Shown here one piece after another: positions 1 through 26,900 of a stretch of 64,000 nt of DNA. This stretch comes from Oryzias latipes (lineage: Eukaryota > Chordata > Actinopteri > Beloniformes > Adrianichthyidae): positions 13,017,950-13,081,949 of the forward strand of contig NC_019872.2 in the NCBI RefSeq assembly GCF_002234675.1. The letters are read 5' to 3'. Position 1 is the stretch's first letter; each line of letters starts with the position of its first letter. Under the pieces are notes generated by a model. The model saw only the letters and a list, made by a program, of their open reading frames with translations. It did no database searches and was not told the origin of the DNA. The translations under genes and the position numbers were made by a program.

Positions 1-80
1 AGCTGAGATGCAGGTTGATCATGACATATACTATTAAAATAAGTTGGCATATTGCATAAACCAAGCCCCATTGTTACAAC
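1..80. other. unannotated left edge
   Basis: AT-rich sequence before the first repeat. It presumably lies in an intron of the angiopoietin-like gene whose exons begin at 768. No feature is seen. Confidence 0.4.
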
Positions 81-669
81 TTAAAGACCCACTCCAATGA
101 AAATCTGTGTTTTGAACATGTTCTTGTGGCATTTTTTCTGATTATGGAGGACATATATAAAGAAAATTACGATTAAAATGACATTTTTGAGTATTTCTTT
201 ATTCAAATCATTGTTATTTAGGAGCTGATGAAAAAAATGTCATTAAAAAAAGCTTGTAGCTGTGACATACAAGTTACAATCAAAGGGGTACAAGCTTTCT
301 GCTCTGCTCCATTCTGATGCATCCACTTGTACACACATAAGACCATATACGTCTTTCTTTTCCTCGTCCGAGCTGGCGTCTGTTTCAAAGCTGTATGGCT
401 TGATAGCTCCAATATTGTTTGCTATTTTTGTTGCATTGTTAATGTTATGTTGGGCATGTAAGGGTCTGCAGGCCAGCAGGAGAGCATGTAAACAAATGAG
501 TGATGGAAAAAGAAGGCAGGCTCACTCCGCCCCAACAGTCGCTCAGAAGAAACGATGTCCTAGAAAACAACACAAGTTTTTTTTTAATTTTTGCTGAAAA
601 TGGCCACATCATAATTAAAAGACCACTGCTTTTAAAATAGATTGGAAGATGACTGGAGTGGGACTTTAA
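81..669 (+). mobile_element. TTAA-flanked non-autonomous DNA element, family A, copy 1 (full length)
   Basis: This is an element of about 590 bp. It begins TTAAAGACCCACTCCAATGA and ends in the inverted form, with GGAGTGGGACTTTAA at 669, so it has terminal inverted repeats and TTAA at both edges. Eight other copies lie in this window in both orientations. No transposase is encoded, and the 111-codon open frame inside (262-597) is not conserved between copies. The TTAA flank and TTAAAG start resemble the T2/Kolobok-type miniature elements known from Xenopus and fish. That family assignment is inference. Confidence 0.8.
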
Positions 670-767
670 ATATTAGCTTTGGAAACTGATGACTTGAACA
701 GGTGCAGCGTGGGAGTTATGACAAGAGCAATAAGGGAATATTTGGTACCAACATACATTTGCTTTAG

Positions 768-2691
<1,924 letters not shown>

Positions 2692-2834
2692 TAACTGTCA
2701 TGCTTCGTTTACTTGTGTTGTGCGTTTAGCATTTGGTGTTTACATTGGACTATTGCTACCCGATAGTAGCGCATGTACCTGCAGTTGGAAAAGGTGTCGT
2801 ACGAAAGTTGAAGCGGTGTAAATCTCGTGAATCT

Positions 2835-3215
2835 TACTGCAGGCTTTTTCTTTCACAGCTCTAATCCTATATATGAAAGATCACTCCTCTGTGATCAATT
2901 TTCAAACTGTTTGCAATTCCATGAATGAAAAGGGAAAGAGACGCCATCCATATGTCACTACTAAATCCGACTCCCTGATTGATCAAAGTTCAACTGGTTT
3001 AACATTTAACCCACGTTCAATGGCCGCGCATTTTGTTCCCATAGAGCCCAAAATAGGACTTAAAAACCTGAATCGCTAAATGTGAGGGTGAGAGTTTTGA
3101 GCGCGGAAGCCCAAAAATATGCATATTCATGTGTTAGCCTAAACTTTTCATTGGAAGTGGTTTCTTGAATGTGCATTGTTGAAAGTGGTGTGACGAAGGG
3201 TTAGAGCTTCAAAGT
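2835..3215 (+). repeat. dispersed repeat family C, copy 1
   Basis: This stretch aligns by eye with 11075-11450 and, inverted, with 34850-35260. Shared landmarks are TTTCACAGCTCTA, CCCTGATTG.TCAAAGTT, CACGTTCAATGG and TTTCATTGGAAGTGG. Divergence between the copies is substantial, so the insertions look old. No reading frame is conserved. The class is unknown; it could be a SINE or a non-autonomous DNA element. Confidence 0.6.
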
Positions 3216-4057
3216 CCCGCATGCAAACAACCAAAATGATTTGTCAGATATAATAGCAAATTAAAAAAACATGTCCTTTTTTGGGAGATCCTGTTTGTAC
3301 TTCTTTTTTTACACAAATCAAGGCAAACAAAAGCCTACTAACATAAAAGAAGATTTTTTTTACAAGTTCTATATAGGACCAGGATAAATGCCATATTCAT
3401 GACTGGTAGATTGTTACAATCACATTCCAGGCTTTTTAATGATGATGAAGATGTAAACAGTTATGAATTTTGCTTTACCATAAGTCCTTTGATGTTTATT
3501 TTTTATTCTCATTTCTAAAAAAAATTTATAACAAGCAAACATCCAAGTTATGTAACATAATCTTCTGATCCTGAAGTCGGACAACATTTTTTTAAAACCG
3601 TAAAAGATCAAACAAAGGAGAACATTTTATATTTCTCAGATAGAAAAATCTGCTGTAACAACAATCTCATTTTATCTTTGCTCCCATCACAAAGCTACAG
3701 GCTACATATCAAAAATGGGAAAATTTGATAAAATAACATTTTCTGCATCACAAACACCTTTGAGTAAAAACATCAGAGCTGACCAGCCCCAGCAGGTGGT
3801 GCTATAAAACAGGATTTTGAGTGTTAGCTCATCGTGCATACTGACAACTGCAGGACTAAAACTAAGAAATCTCTTCAAAATTCATCTGAACTGACACAAC
3901 ACAACATAAGAAGCCTTTGTGGAATCATAGTTTATCTCTGTGAAATATCTGTGTAGAATAGTTGGTCTTGAGTGGTAAGAAAGCACAAATAAACCAATGA
4001 TGGGAATGAACTTTTAATGACTGAAAAAGGCCTCCTTTTGTATATTTTTTTGTGTAA

Positions 4058-4261
4058 CCCTTGTCTATCTTATATGACCCCACCCTTACACTGACATATT
4101 CTCCCTACCATGACAAAGGTGGATAAAGGTGGAAAGAGTTCATGTAATCCATGGACACCAGTGAAGATCACAAATCATTGAAGAAAAAAGCTTCAGAGCA
4201 CTGTCTAGTGGGTCTAGATGACCCAACTCCCAATGTTAAAGTGCCTAGGATAGCACAAGGG
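4058..4261 (+). mobile_element. piggyBac-like miniature element, family B, copy 1
   Basis: This 204 bp element starts CCCTTGTCTATCTTATATGA and ends GATAGCACAAGGG, which are inverted repeats of each other apart from small changes. The flanks here are GTAA and ATAT, degraded from the TTAA-type site seen at other copies. The CCCTT terminus beside a TTAA-like target is typical of piggyBac-type elements. There is no coding capacity. Copies 2-4 lie at 14353, 16116 and 19301. Confidence 0.7.
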
Positions 4262-4266
4262 ATATC

Positions 4267-4630
4267 TTAAAGACCCTGATGAAAACTGTGTTTTTGGTGT
4301 TTTTAACATGTACTTGTGGCCTTTTTCTGATGATAGAGGACATAAACGGACTATACTAAAAACATATTTTATTCAAATCATGGTGAATCAAAAGCAGACG
4401 AAAAAATGGTGGGCCACATGCTTCCTGCTCCACTCCATTCTGGTGCATTCGCTTGTCTAGATCCATGTATCACTTCCTTTTCCTCCTCGGAGCTGGCATC
4501 TGGCTCAAAACCGTACTGCTGGATTGCTCCAATATTACTCACCATTTTTCAATGCATCGGTAATGTCAGGTTGGGGTTGTCAGGGGCTCTAAGCTATGGG
4601 AGAGTGTGCAAATGGAGAGCTCATGGGGAA
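4267..4630 (+). mobile_element. family A element, copy 2 (3' truncated)
   Basis: It starts at TTAAAGACCC and follows the copy-1 sequence to about 4630, where similarity fades in a G-rich run. The right terminal inverted repeat is missing. It begins only five bases after the piggyBac-like element ending at 4261. Confidence 0.65.
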
Positions 4631-4876
4631 GGAAGGGGAAGGGGGGGGGTGTTGCCATCAAACTCCTTGACCAACAGGAGGACAGGACTCTGACTTTAGC
4701 CCCCCACCCCTACTATTTTTTTCTAACTGCAAAGTGTTCCTTTCCAAAATAGTGTTAGATTTTCATCAAACGTGGTGCTGACCCTTCCTCTACATTATTA
4801 TCTCATGAAACATTTCCCTTAATTCTAAGGGGAAGCTTCAGTTACAGTTATTTTGGTCAAGGGTAAATATTTCAGT

Positions 4877-5175
4877 GCTGCAAGGAGGTGTAGGGGTTAG
4901 CAGTCTTGCCTCACAGCGTGGAGGTCTTGGTTCTATTTTTTGGGCATTCTGGTTTCCTCCAACAGTCCAAAAACATGCTTCATAGATCAAATGGTGAATC
5001 TAAATTGTCCATAGGTATGACTGTGAGTTTGCCTGTGTCAGTGGTGCCCTGTGATGGACTGACACATGTCCAGAGTGCACTTCCCCTTCATCCTCCAGTG
5101 GTTGGGATAGGCTCCAGCAACCCCATGATCCCAAAAGGGATTCAGTGGATTTGGAAAATTGATGTATGGTGAAAA
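4877..5175 (+). mobile_element. tRNA-derived fish SINE, degraded
   Basis: The order of motifs matches a SINE family widespread in teleosts: TTGCCTCACAGCG, then a degraded GGTTC box-B-like region, TTTCCTCCAACAGTCC, AAAAACATGC, AAATTGTCC, GGGATAGGCTCCAGCAACCC and an ATTGATGTATGG tail in place of ATGGATGG. The tRNA-like head is worn. Family recognition is from memory of the consensus. Confidence 0.7.
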
Positions 5176-5886
5176 TTAATTCAGCTCACATAGACCTGGG
5201 AGATCAGGTTTCTAACTATTTAGAGTTAATCTGATTACTTTTCACAGTAATTGGTTGCAACAAGTTGTTTTCTTCTTCCTCTTTAGAGCCATTTAAAGCC
5301 TAAATGATGCAATCCAGTAAAAAATACCCAGAAATTTTTATTTAGGGTCCGTCTATGCTCCCTACACTTCTCATCTGACTTTAGAATTGTTTGTCAACAG
5401 TCTTTGTTTCAATGACTCAATTTAAAAATACAAACAATAATCTTATGTAGGCTGTTTTTACAAATCAAATCATTTTTATGTTAGTACACAGAGACAGAAA
5501 CAAAAGGTAGAAAGAGACACCATTCCAATGTTGCATCATGAATTCTGTGATTCTAGTCCAATAAGCGTTTGACATCCTAGTGGTAACTAATATCCCGAAT
5601 TGGAATAGAGTGAACAATGAGGTGCATCCTGAGATTGAGTTCATAGCTTGAAGAAACCAACAGTCAAACATTAGTAAAAAAAAAACAAATATATTTTTTG
5701 TGGCTGTGGAATTTGTCTCTCACCTTCCTATTTATTAGTGTTCGCCAACAGATACAAGTTTTACTGATAAATGTCAGGATGTCAGGTGATAATTCTACGT
5801 TATCAGCCATCGTTATCAAGCATGGTTTGTCTGGGTCCCTGTGTGGTCTACTTTGTGCAAGTCGCTGGGTCAATAAATGCTCTGGC

Positions 5887-5925
5887 ACATGCACATGCAC
5901 ATGCACATGTGGGGGGGGGGGGGGG
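5887..5925 (+). repeat. (ACATGC)n microsatellite followed by poly-G
   Basis: Nearly four units of ACATGC run directly into fifteen G residues (5911-5925). The open frames crossing it are low-complexity artefacts. Confidence 0.9.
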
Positions 5926-6935
5926 ACTTTTGCAGATGCATGCAAGTTCACAATCTCCAATTCAAGTGTATATGCTTCTTCTGACAGTGTTTATGTAAAG
6001 ATTATGAGTCTGCTCTGCTCTGAGGAAGTAGTCTTAACAAAAACTCCTTTTGGTGACATTTTTCAGTGTTTAGCTCCCTTATCCTGGCCATTCTGGTGAA
6101 TTGTATTCCTATTAAAATGTTCAAAGTAGCTAATCTTCAGCATTTAAGCCCATAAAAGGCAACGTTCCCTTCTGCAAACCTACAACTGAATGTCTTCTTT
6201 CTTTGTTTTCCTTCTTTGTATGATGTATTATAACATGTTTTGCATTTGTTAAAATGAGGTGTCAAAAAATAAGTTACTAAAGTTCGAGACAACGAGGAAA
6301 AACACAATAAAATTAAATTTATTCCTTATAAACAATGGGAGCTATTAATTAATTCTACATGCCTTTGAACACATCCGCCAGTGTTCCCACACTGTTTGGG
6401 AATCTGTGGAAAGTGGAAGCACACAGGAAGCAAAGTCTTCTGGGAATTTAAACCCAGAGGAATCTCATCTGCAGTTCCTTAGCCATCAGTCATAGTAAAA
6501 CATACTGAATAAAAAAAACACACCAGGCAATAAAACTGTTGATGCTGCTAGTGCTGCTTCAAAAGCAGCAGGAGCGCTTTATTGAACAACCATCATTTTG
6601 ATATAACATTACATTTTTGTTTTTCAGCTAAATAAATAAAAAACTATATTTTGCTGCTGTTTGATGGATGAACTGTAAGAACAAAAGACAGGCTAAATAA
6701 TAAACAGTTATAGTACCAGCCCCCTCAACTGCACTTGGTCTTTTGGGGTCCCTTTACAATCAGTAAAATCTTATGCCCAACGTAAATAAGACCACAGTGG
6801 GACCCAGAAAGACACATTCTTTCTCAAGGACAGTGTAAACAGAGGGGGAGGGCGACAGAGGGAAGAAGAAGACATGCCATAGCCACTTGACAACTCCTTC
6901 ACGAAGCAGGAACACAGCATTTGACTACCTTTAGG

Positions 6936-19726
<12,791 letters not shown>

Positions 19727-19915
19727 CAGCTCATGCTAAGTCAGCTTTCAAGATGGATGTTGTGCATTTTAACCCATCGGTACAGATCGGTGGATTGTAA
19801 AAAAGAGCAAAGGCATTGAGCAGCTTCATTTTTTGTGTTCTACAATCGCACTGTAAGAGTCCAGCCTTTCTGTGCATAGTCACAATTGTTTAAAAGCCTG
19901 TTGTGACGACTTGAA

Positions 19916-19921
19916 AATAAA
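19916..19921 (+). terminator. candidate trpc6 polyadenylation signal
   Basis: AATAAA, 190 bases after the trpc6 stop codon, in otherwise unique 3' sequence. Not confirmed by transcript data. Confidence 0.5.
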
Positions 19922-20106
19922 TGTGAGTCATGATCCTGGCTGTTCTGAAAGTATGTAAGTAAAAAACCAAAAGAAAAACCTTTAAAACAACGACATTCTG
20001 TCTGGAGGTTGAAAAGATATAACACAACTTTTACTTTTGTGACAAGTGTCCTTTTCTGTGCCTGTTGCTTGTTTTTATTTAAGTTATTTTCTTTTCCATC
20101 TCTGTT

Positions 20107-20466
20107 TTAAAGACCCACTCTGATTATCTTTGGACCTATTTTAAAAGTGTTCCCAGTGGTGATTTAATTGTGATTATGTCGTCTTTATTGAAAAAGTAAA
20201 AACGTAATTTTCTAGGACATAGTTTCTGTAGAGCGGCAGTAGTTCATTAGTCCCCCCTTCCCAATTGTAGAGCTTATGGCCTGCCCAGTGTATATTCTAC
20301 ATCACAAATACAATTCTTTTCCCAACATTTCTTTGTTTGCTCCTGATTTACAATTTGAATAATGAAAGACTTACTTTTTTATATATGTACTATATATATA
20401 TATATATATATATATCCTACAAGAACAATACACCAAAAACAGGATTTTCATCGGTGTGGGTCTTTA
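20107..20466 (-). mobile_element. family A element, copy 5 (internally deleted)
   Basis: Begins TTAAAGACCCACTCTGATTA and ends TCGGTGTGGGTCTTTA; 360 bp, shorter than full-length copies. It contains the (TA)n run at 20391-20415. Confidence 0.7.
20391..20415. repeat. (TA)n microsatellite
   Basis: Uninterrupted TA dinucleotides inside a family A element, at the site where other copies read ATATATGTCC. Confidence 0.9.
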
Positions 20467-20978
20467 CTTAGTCTCAAGTGGCTGCAGGGTCAGAACGTCT
20501 CCATGTCTCTTTTTCGCCTATTTTACTAAAGACTTATTCATAAAACTGTTTGGCTCCAACCACCTGACATGTTGTGGTCAGTATTTCAGTAAAGGCCTTG
20601 AAAAAGACAATTTGACGCTACATCGTTTGTCTAAATTAGTTTTTTATTGGACAGCAGAAGACTCCAGTTCATTCAGTCCCAGTGCAGACATGTGAACACT
20701 AATAAAATTCATATAAATTATTAAAACTGAAAGGTTGTACCTTTGAGACATATTTACTGCATGCGACTGATTTGTAAAGGCTGCAGAAGGCAATAGGGTT
20801 TAACATAAAAGAGCACTATGGACTCCAGTATTAACATTTACTGCACCTGACACAGCTACTAACAGTACACAGATTAGTATTCTTTCCTCACAGTAGTCTA
20901 AGGTTCAGGTAAAAAGGTCTTTGATGTCTGATCTTGGTCCAAAGCTGGATTTTGGTGCTGATGACAGCATCAGTCCTG

Positions 20979-23900
20979 TCAGATGTAGATGATGTAGTTT
21001 TCAGGCACAAGGCCCGTTCTGCCCTTATAGGTGGCCTGCAGCCAACCTGGTTCCACAGATGGACACACTGCAAACACAAAAGGATCCCGTCAGCAGAACA
21101 ACACACACTTATCAAATTATTATTTCAGTGTCTTTAAAAAAAACATCCAGGTAGATGGATTCTGTATGTTTAGAAATGCAATGTGAACAGATCAGACTAT
21201 AGCAACTTCATTCATGCAAACAATGTTTTTCAGTTAATGAGCCCACTAAACTTTTCTTTTTCTTCTTTTTTTTTTTACCAAAATAGGAGTTTAAAAAATA
21301 ATGAATGCGCTCAAGAAACGAAACTAAACCTGATATTTGTGATCTTAGTTACATAGGTAGGTGGATTTTATCCAGTTTATAAGTCACAGAGTGAATAGAA
21401 TAGAGTAAAATAAAACTTTATTGAACCCTCAAAGTGGAAATTACTTTCTCTATTAAAAACAGTATTCAGATAATAGATAGCACTAGAAATACACCTAAAA
21501 AATGAATAACAATGATAATTACTGTGCATGGTCTGTGGGCCGTTGTTGAGTCTAATAGTTGACAAAAATACAAATACATGTTAGGTATTCTTATGCTACA
21601 AAAAGCCTCTGAGATCTGCAGGATGTAGTAAGCTGGAAGGCCCTCAGGTCAGAACCAATTACTATGAATTTCCTTTCAGTGTCTGTGTTACACACAGATG
21701 GAGCACAAACCTCATCTACAATTAAATGCTTTCTGGTTTCTTTGAGAACCTTTTCCTATTTTAAAGTTTTGACTGACTTTAGTGGCGTTTTAAGCTTTTT
21801 GTAAAGCACTTTAAATCATCTCTGTATATGGAAACAGGGGTTTTGCTGGAGGTTTGCAGGTGTGAACAGGACTGAAGCTCAGAGGGCAGGAAAATGAATC
21901 TTACCGTTTGAGAACAGCGCCCCCTGTGGAAAACTCAGCTCATGACTGTGCTCTGCCTTGCAGGAATAAAGAGCTTTAGCATCCCTATAAGGAATCACAG
22001 AAGGCAGACTGATGGAAAACGCTTAGAAAAGCAATGGCTTTATGCATGATGAAGATCAGCATACCTTCCAGAGGGACATATGTCCAAAGCTGACAGGAAC
22101 ACGGAGCTGTCACGCTGCGGCTGGTTGACGGACAGTCTGCAACAAACAAATGCTCATCTATGACAGAGGAATAATAGAGAAAACTAATAAAAGTTATAGC
22201 AAACAAGAAAACATGTTAAACCGAAGAGTTAATCTATATAAAAATGTACCATAAATTTGCAAAATAAAGTATCTATTTTGTTTATTTGTATAAATAAGAA
22301 GAGCTTTTTTACATAAGAGTTCATAATTTACACAATAAAGCAGGGTGCTCCTAGCATATATGTGTGATACACTACATGGCTCTTCACCTCACTGAAAGAA
22401 AAACACATTTTGTGCCATCGCCCTCAGATTCCCACACGAGAGAATCAGTAGCAGGTGAGAGAGTAAAACGACTTCCAAATCTTCTGCAGGTCAGAGAAAA
22501 ATCTACAGGTAAGATAAAAAAAACTGCTGCAGGTGCAAAAGTTTGAGCATTAAACATTAGATTTTACAGCAGGAAAAAAGAAGAAGAAAGAAAATCTCTG
22601 ACAGATAAGAAATAACACAGAAAAGAAGCAGTTTACATAGAATCTACCCTAGATAAGAAAGTATTCTGCAGATAAGAAGAATGCATAAGAGGACAATCTC
22701 TGGCTTCTTTTTTTTCTCAGATCTTGATGGAGATAGCATCAAGTGAGGTGACGAGCGCCTTTCATACATTACGAGATACTCACAGAGACCTGGGCTTCTG
22801 GAATGTGTTGGTGGTGGTGGAGCGCTTCAGATCAGAGCCGCAGCACATGCGTGAAGGTTTGTGGACTGAATCCAGGGATGCGAGACTCTGTACTGATCCA
22901 TGACAGCTTTTGTAATCTGAGACAAACACAAACAATCAGAAAAAGCCCCGACGTGGTTTCATTCAGTCAAAGAAAAAGGTGCACACACCCTCGGAGATGT
23001 GCAGGGATGTGAGAGAAGAAGACTCGGACAGCGGGTAGGGAAACAATGAAGAGGATGAAGATGAAGAGGAGGAAGCAGTCCTGTACTCAGAAGTGTGCAG
23101 CTGAGGAGAGGTGGAGTCCTCCCCTCTGGTTTCTTTGGAAGTGTCTCTTTTACTAGTGGAATGATTGCTCATGGACGAGACAGAGGCGGTTCTCTTAGCA
23201 GGTCCTTCAACCCCAGCAGAAGATGAGCGCTGGGCCGGGGGGCTGGACCCAGCTCCTCTGGAAAGAGATTTTGACTCCTTTAGGGAATACAAGGAAGCGG
23301 TTGAGTTTCTGTTGAAAGACTTTTCCACTGCGGAGAGTAACGAGGATGTGGAAGAGGACACAGAAGATGTTTGCTCCACGGGAGCCAGCGGAGCTGCAGA
23401 CCAGGAAGTGGTAGACTGGGGATGGGCAGAGGGGGCGCCGTCCGACCGCTGTGTCTGATCAGACGGGGCTGCAGGTGGAGACACTGGGTCTGGAGGGTCA
23501 GGCTCAGCCGCGGGGGAAGACGGGGACGATGTTTGAGACAACCCGTTCTTTTCAGAGGAGTGAGAGGACAGGGACTCCAGGCTCCCCATGGGGGTTGCAC
23601 CAGGACTGCTACTGAAAGTGTCACCTGAGGTATAAAAGAAATGCTTCAGTCAAATCATAAAGGTGTTTGTGTAACAGAAGCAAATCTTTATCATTAGCTT
23701 CTGTGACAGATGAGATGAGGCAGGACTCAGAACTCACTGTCGTTGTCTGCCAGGCACAGAGCAGGAGAATACAGACGGGCCTTTCTTCTTCCAGAAGACA
23801 GACAAATGGCTTTGCTCCTACGAGGAGTTGAGCGTGATGAAGGAGCTGAAGGCACAGGTACCGAGAGGTCCGGGGCCTCGCCGAAGATCTGACGGGAAAA

Positions 23901-26900
23901 AAAAAAATGCGGTTTTAACGCGGCAATGTGGGTGGTCATCCAGGAGACGCACAAGCAGCGCCTCTCCAAAAAAAAACAAAAAAAAAAACAAACAAAACCC
24001 CACTATCACCAGATTTTTTAAAATGGTTGACTTTCTTGACCCAAATGAAATAAAATATGCTGAAATATGCCCCCCTATTATCATGTCAACTTGCTGTTCT
24101 AATGACAATATTTTGCGGTCTCTCTGTGATGGGGTTCGGGGGAAACCAACTTGCAACTGCAGAGGATATAAATGGGTAGTCTCACTCTGAGAGGATAAGC
24201 AAGTAGAGGGAAAGAGAAGGGTTAGACTCATCCATCACTAAAATTCAATAGCATGAATAAATATTTTATTATAGTTAGTCAATAATTCAATTGAACAATT
24301 TTATCAAACAAAATCAACAAGTAGTTATATAAAATATGTATTAGAATAATGTATTCATAATGTATTAAAATTACATAATAAAAGTATATAATAAAGTATA
24401 ATAAATAACTTTTTTTTTGTTTGTGGTGATGAAGGATTGTTGCCAAAAGAAATCACAACATAATATATAAGTTATTTTCCTTTATTAATTATATCAGTAA
24501 ATAGTATTAATGGATTAGATTTACCTGCACTGTGCCATTATCCATTCACTCCTCATGCATACTTGGTGATGCTAACTACTAATGTAGCCTCAGCTGCCCT
24601 GGGGCAGGCTGACAGAGGTGTGGCTGCCAGTTTGCGCCTCTGACCATCACTGGGACATTCATGCCCATTTACGCCCCGTGCTGGGGGCGGGTGCTGGCTG
24701 GGGGGAGTGGGGATTGAGCCGCCGACCTTTTGATCATTGGACGACCCACTCTACCGCCTGAGTCACTGCTGCCCCCTAAACATCCAAGCTAACTTGCTAA
24801 CTTTACTGATATAGTTAATAATGGAAAATAACTAATATATTATGTTGTGATTTTTTTTATACAGGCTTTGTGTTCTTGGGGACAGGGCTTGGAGGGGATC
24901 TGGTCCAGTGTTTTGCCCAGGACCACCTCTGGAAAAAAACACTCCATAACCATTCACATCCACTTTTGCACTCTTGTGCTCGTGAGCGCGCTCAGTACTG
25001 CACCTTTTTGTGGTTCTCAATGATTATCTCCACCACGATATTCTGAAACTTGATGTTCATCATGGCGGCCACCGTTTCCTCCTGTGACCTCATCAGTGTG
25101 GGCCCAAAGATCATTCCCAGGTTGGACACAGTCATCTGGTTTTGGTCACTATGAGAGGACACTCTACACACAGGAACACATGAGACACAATGAGCATCCG
25201 TGCATGGAGGGAAAGCGTCACAACCACAGTCACAACCACCGTCACGACCAAAAACTCTTATTTTAGCTCTTTTTATCTATTTTTAATACCAACGATATTG
25301 TAAATACAGAGTGAGAAAACAATAACTTTCTACAAACCTCAATTAAGATACATGACTGAAGGAGCATGAGTCACAATCTACTGGGTGCAGGAGTGATAAC
25401 ATCAAATAGGAAAAAAACAGTATTTGATGCTTTTTCCACCTTGTTTTTCTTCAATAAATATTTGTTGTTTGAATTTTTCTTTGAAAAATATTGATTGAAA
25501 TCCTTTAATGATTTCACACATAAAAAAACTAAAAGAAACTATCTTGTGCTCATGACGGTAAGTTTTAAAAGCGGTAGAAGAGGACTGAAGGAAACATCTA
25601 CACACTTGAGGAGGTGGTTGGTCAACAAGTCCAACATGGCTTTGTTTTTTTCTGGCAGTTTGTGCACAAGAGCATGAATGGCTCTGACTCTGTAACTCTG
25701 GTCTTCGAATTCTGTCAAAACAGAAAAAAACAGCGATGAGGTGTGCCGGTTTGGACAAAAATCTGTACGGTTGCCCTGAAGTGCATATCACATAAAAAAA
25801 AATCACTCAATGCAAAAAAAACATTAAAAATCACAATTAAAAACCAAAAAAACAAAAAAAAAATTACTTTAAAAAAATTCCAGAGACCAAAATGTAATTC
25901 CAAAAACCCAATTAAAATAGAAAGAAACTAAATTAAATGATTTTTTTTCACATTTTGGTTTCAGGAAGTTTATTTTTATTTCTAAAATGTAATATTTTAG
26001 TATTTGTTTTGCCTTTTTTAATTGTTGTTGTTAACTTGAATATGTTTTATGTTAAGTGATTTGTACTTCACGGCCACCATACACCTGTCTCTATTTGGAA
26101 AATAAAAAAAGGCAGGAAGATCATACTTGCAGCCCTGACAAAGTCTTTATGCAGCCTGTAGGTCAGCAGGGGTTCTGCCAGACATCTGCACATCAGTTTG
26201 AAAGCAAAACATGTGTTAAATCTGAGCAGCTTTGAGTCGTTGCTGCTATCTAAGTGTGTAAACTCTACCTAAAATAATCCTTAAGGGCGCTGGTTATGGT
26301 CTTGTTGTCCCAGACATCTGAATCCAGCTGTATCTCAGAAGTAGCTGTGGACGCTGCAGGGAAGCACATGGTTGGAAAAGCAGAGATGGACCTCTGAACG
26401 AACATGAGTCACTTCAAAATAAGAGCAACAAACCAAACACGCTGGTCATCAGCCGCTGCACTTTGGAGTTCACTCCTCCTGTCCTGTACAGGCCCACGGT
26501 AGTAATACCTGTAGACACATTAACTTTGTTGAAATACAAAAAAAGAAAAGATCTTACTTGCCTTTCTGATGCTGAGGAGTACCTCGTGCCTCTATCAGCT
26601 CAATGCACTTCTTTGCAAAGGTGAAGCCTGCCTCATTGAGAAATGCTGTAAAGCAGGGGATCTGATTTATAACCACAATCTTGTTTTACGATATTCATAC
26701 AATAACAAACAGAATCTTGACCAAACCTAATACTTACTTTCCTCTTTTTTACTGAGCAGTGAGGGAAGAGTGTAAATCTGAACAGAAGGTAAAAACACAA
26801 AATTATTTGGTAAAAAAAAAAAAAATCACAGATGATTTTGCTGCTTTTATTTTGAAATAATCCAGCAGTCATTTTGAATGCATTAATATTTAAAATAATG

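Larger units (their letters stand above)
2692..6935. other. angptl5-trpc6 intergenic region
   Basis: A spacer of about 4.2 kb with no convincing coding exon. It holds one old family-C repeat, a piggyBac-like miniature element directly followed by a truncated family-A element, a tRNA-derived SINE and a hexamer/poly-G microsatellite, each listed separately. The last few hundred bases before 6936 should contain the trpc6 promoter and 5' UTR. No clear TATA box or CpG-rich segment could be picked out there. Confidence 0.6.
19727..20978. other. trpc6-arhgap42 tail-to-tail spacer and 3' UTRs
   Basis: The two genes converge here. The stretch holds the trpc6 3' UTR, one family A element with a TA microsatellite, and the arhgap42 3' UTR. 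The hexamer TTTATT at 20643-20648 (AATAAA on the minus strand) is a candidate arhgap42 polyadenylation signal about 330 bases past its stop. No further coding exon was found. Confidence 0.55.

Noticed and set aside
262-597. 111-codon plus-strand frame
   Set aside because: Lies inside family A copy 1. The related frame in copy 2 (4406-4693) shares only fragments, so the similarity comes from the repeat rather than a selected protein.
22963-23628. Plus-strand and alternate-frame open frames over arhgap42 exon 20
   Set aside because: Antisense or off-frame readings of a Ser/Pro-rich coding exon; the in-frame minus-strand reading joins neighbouring exons.
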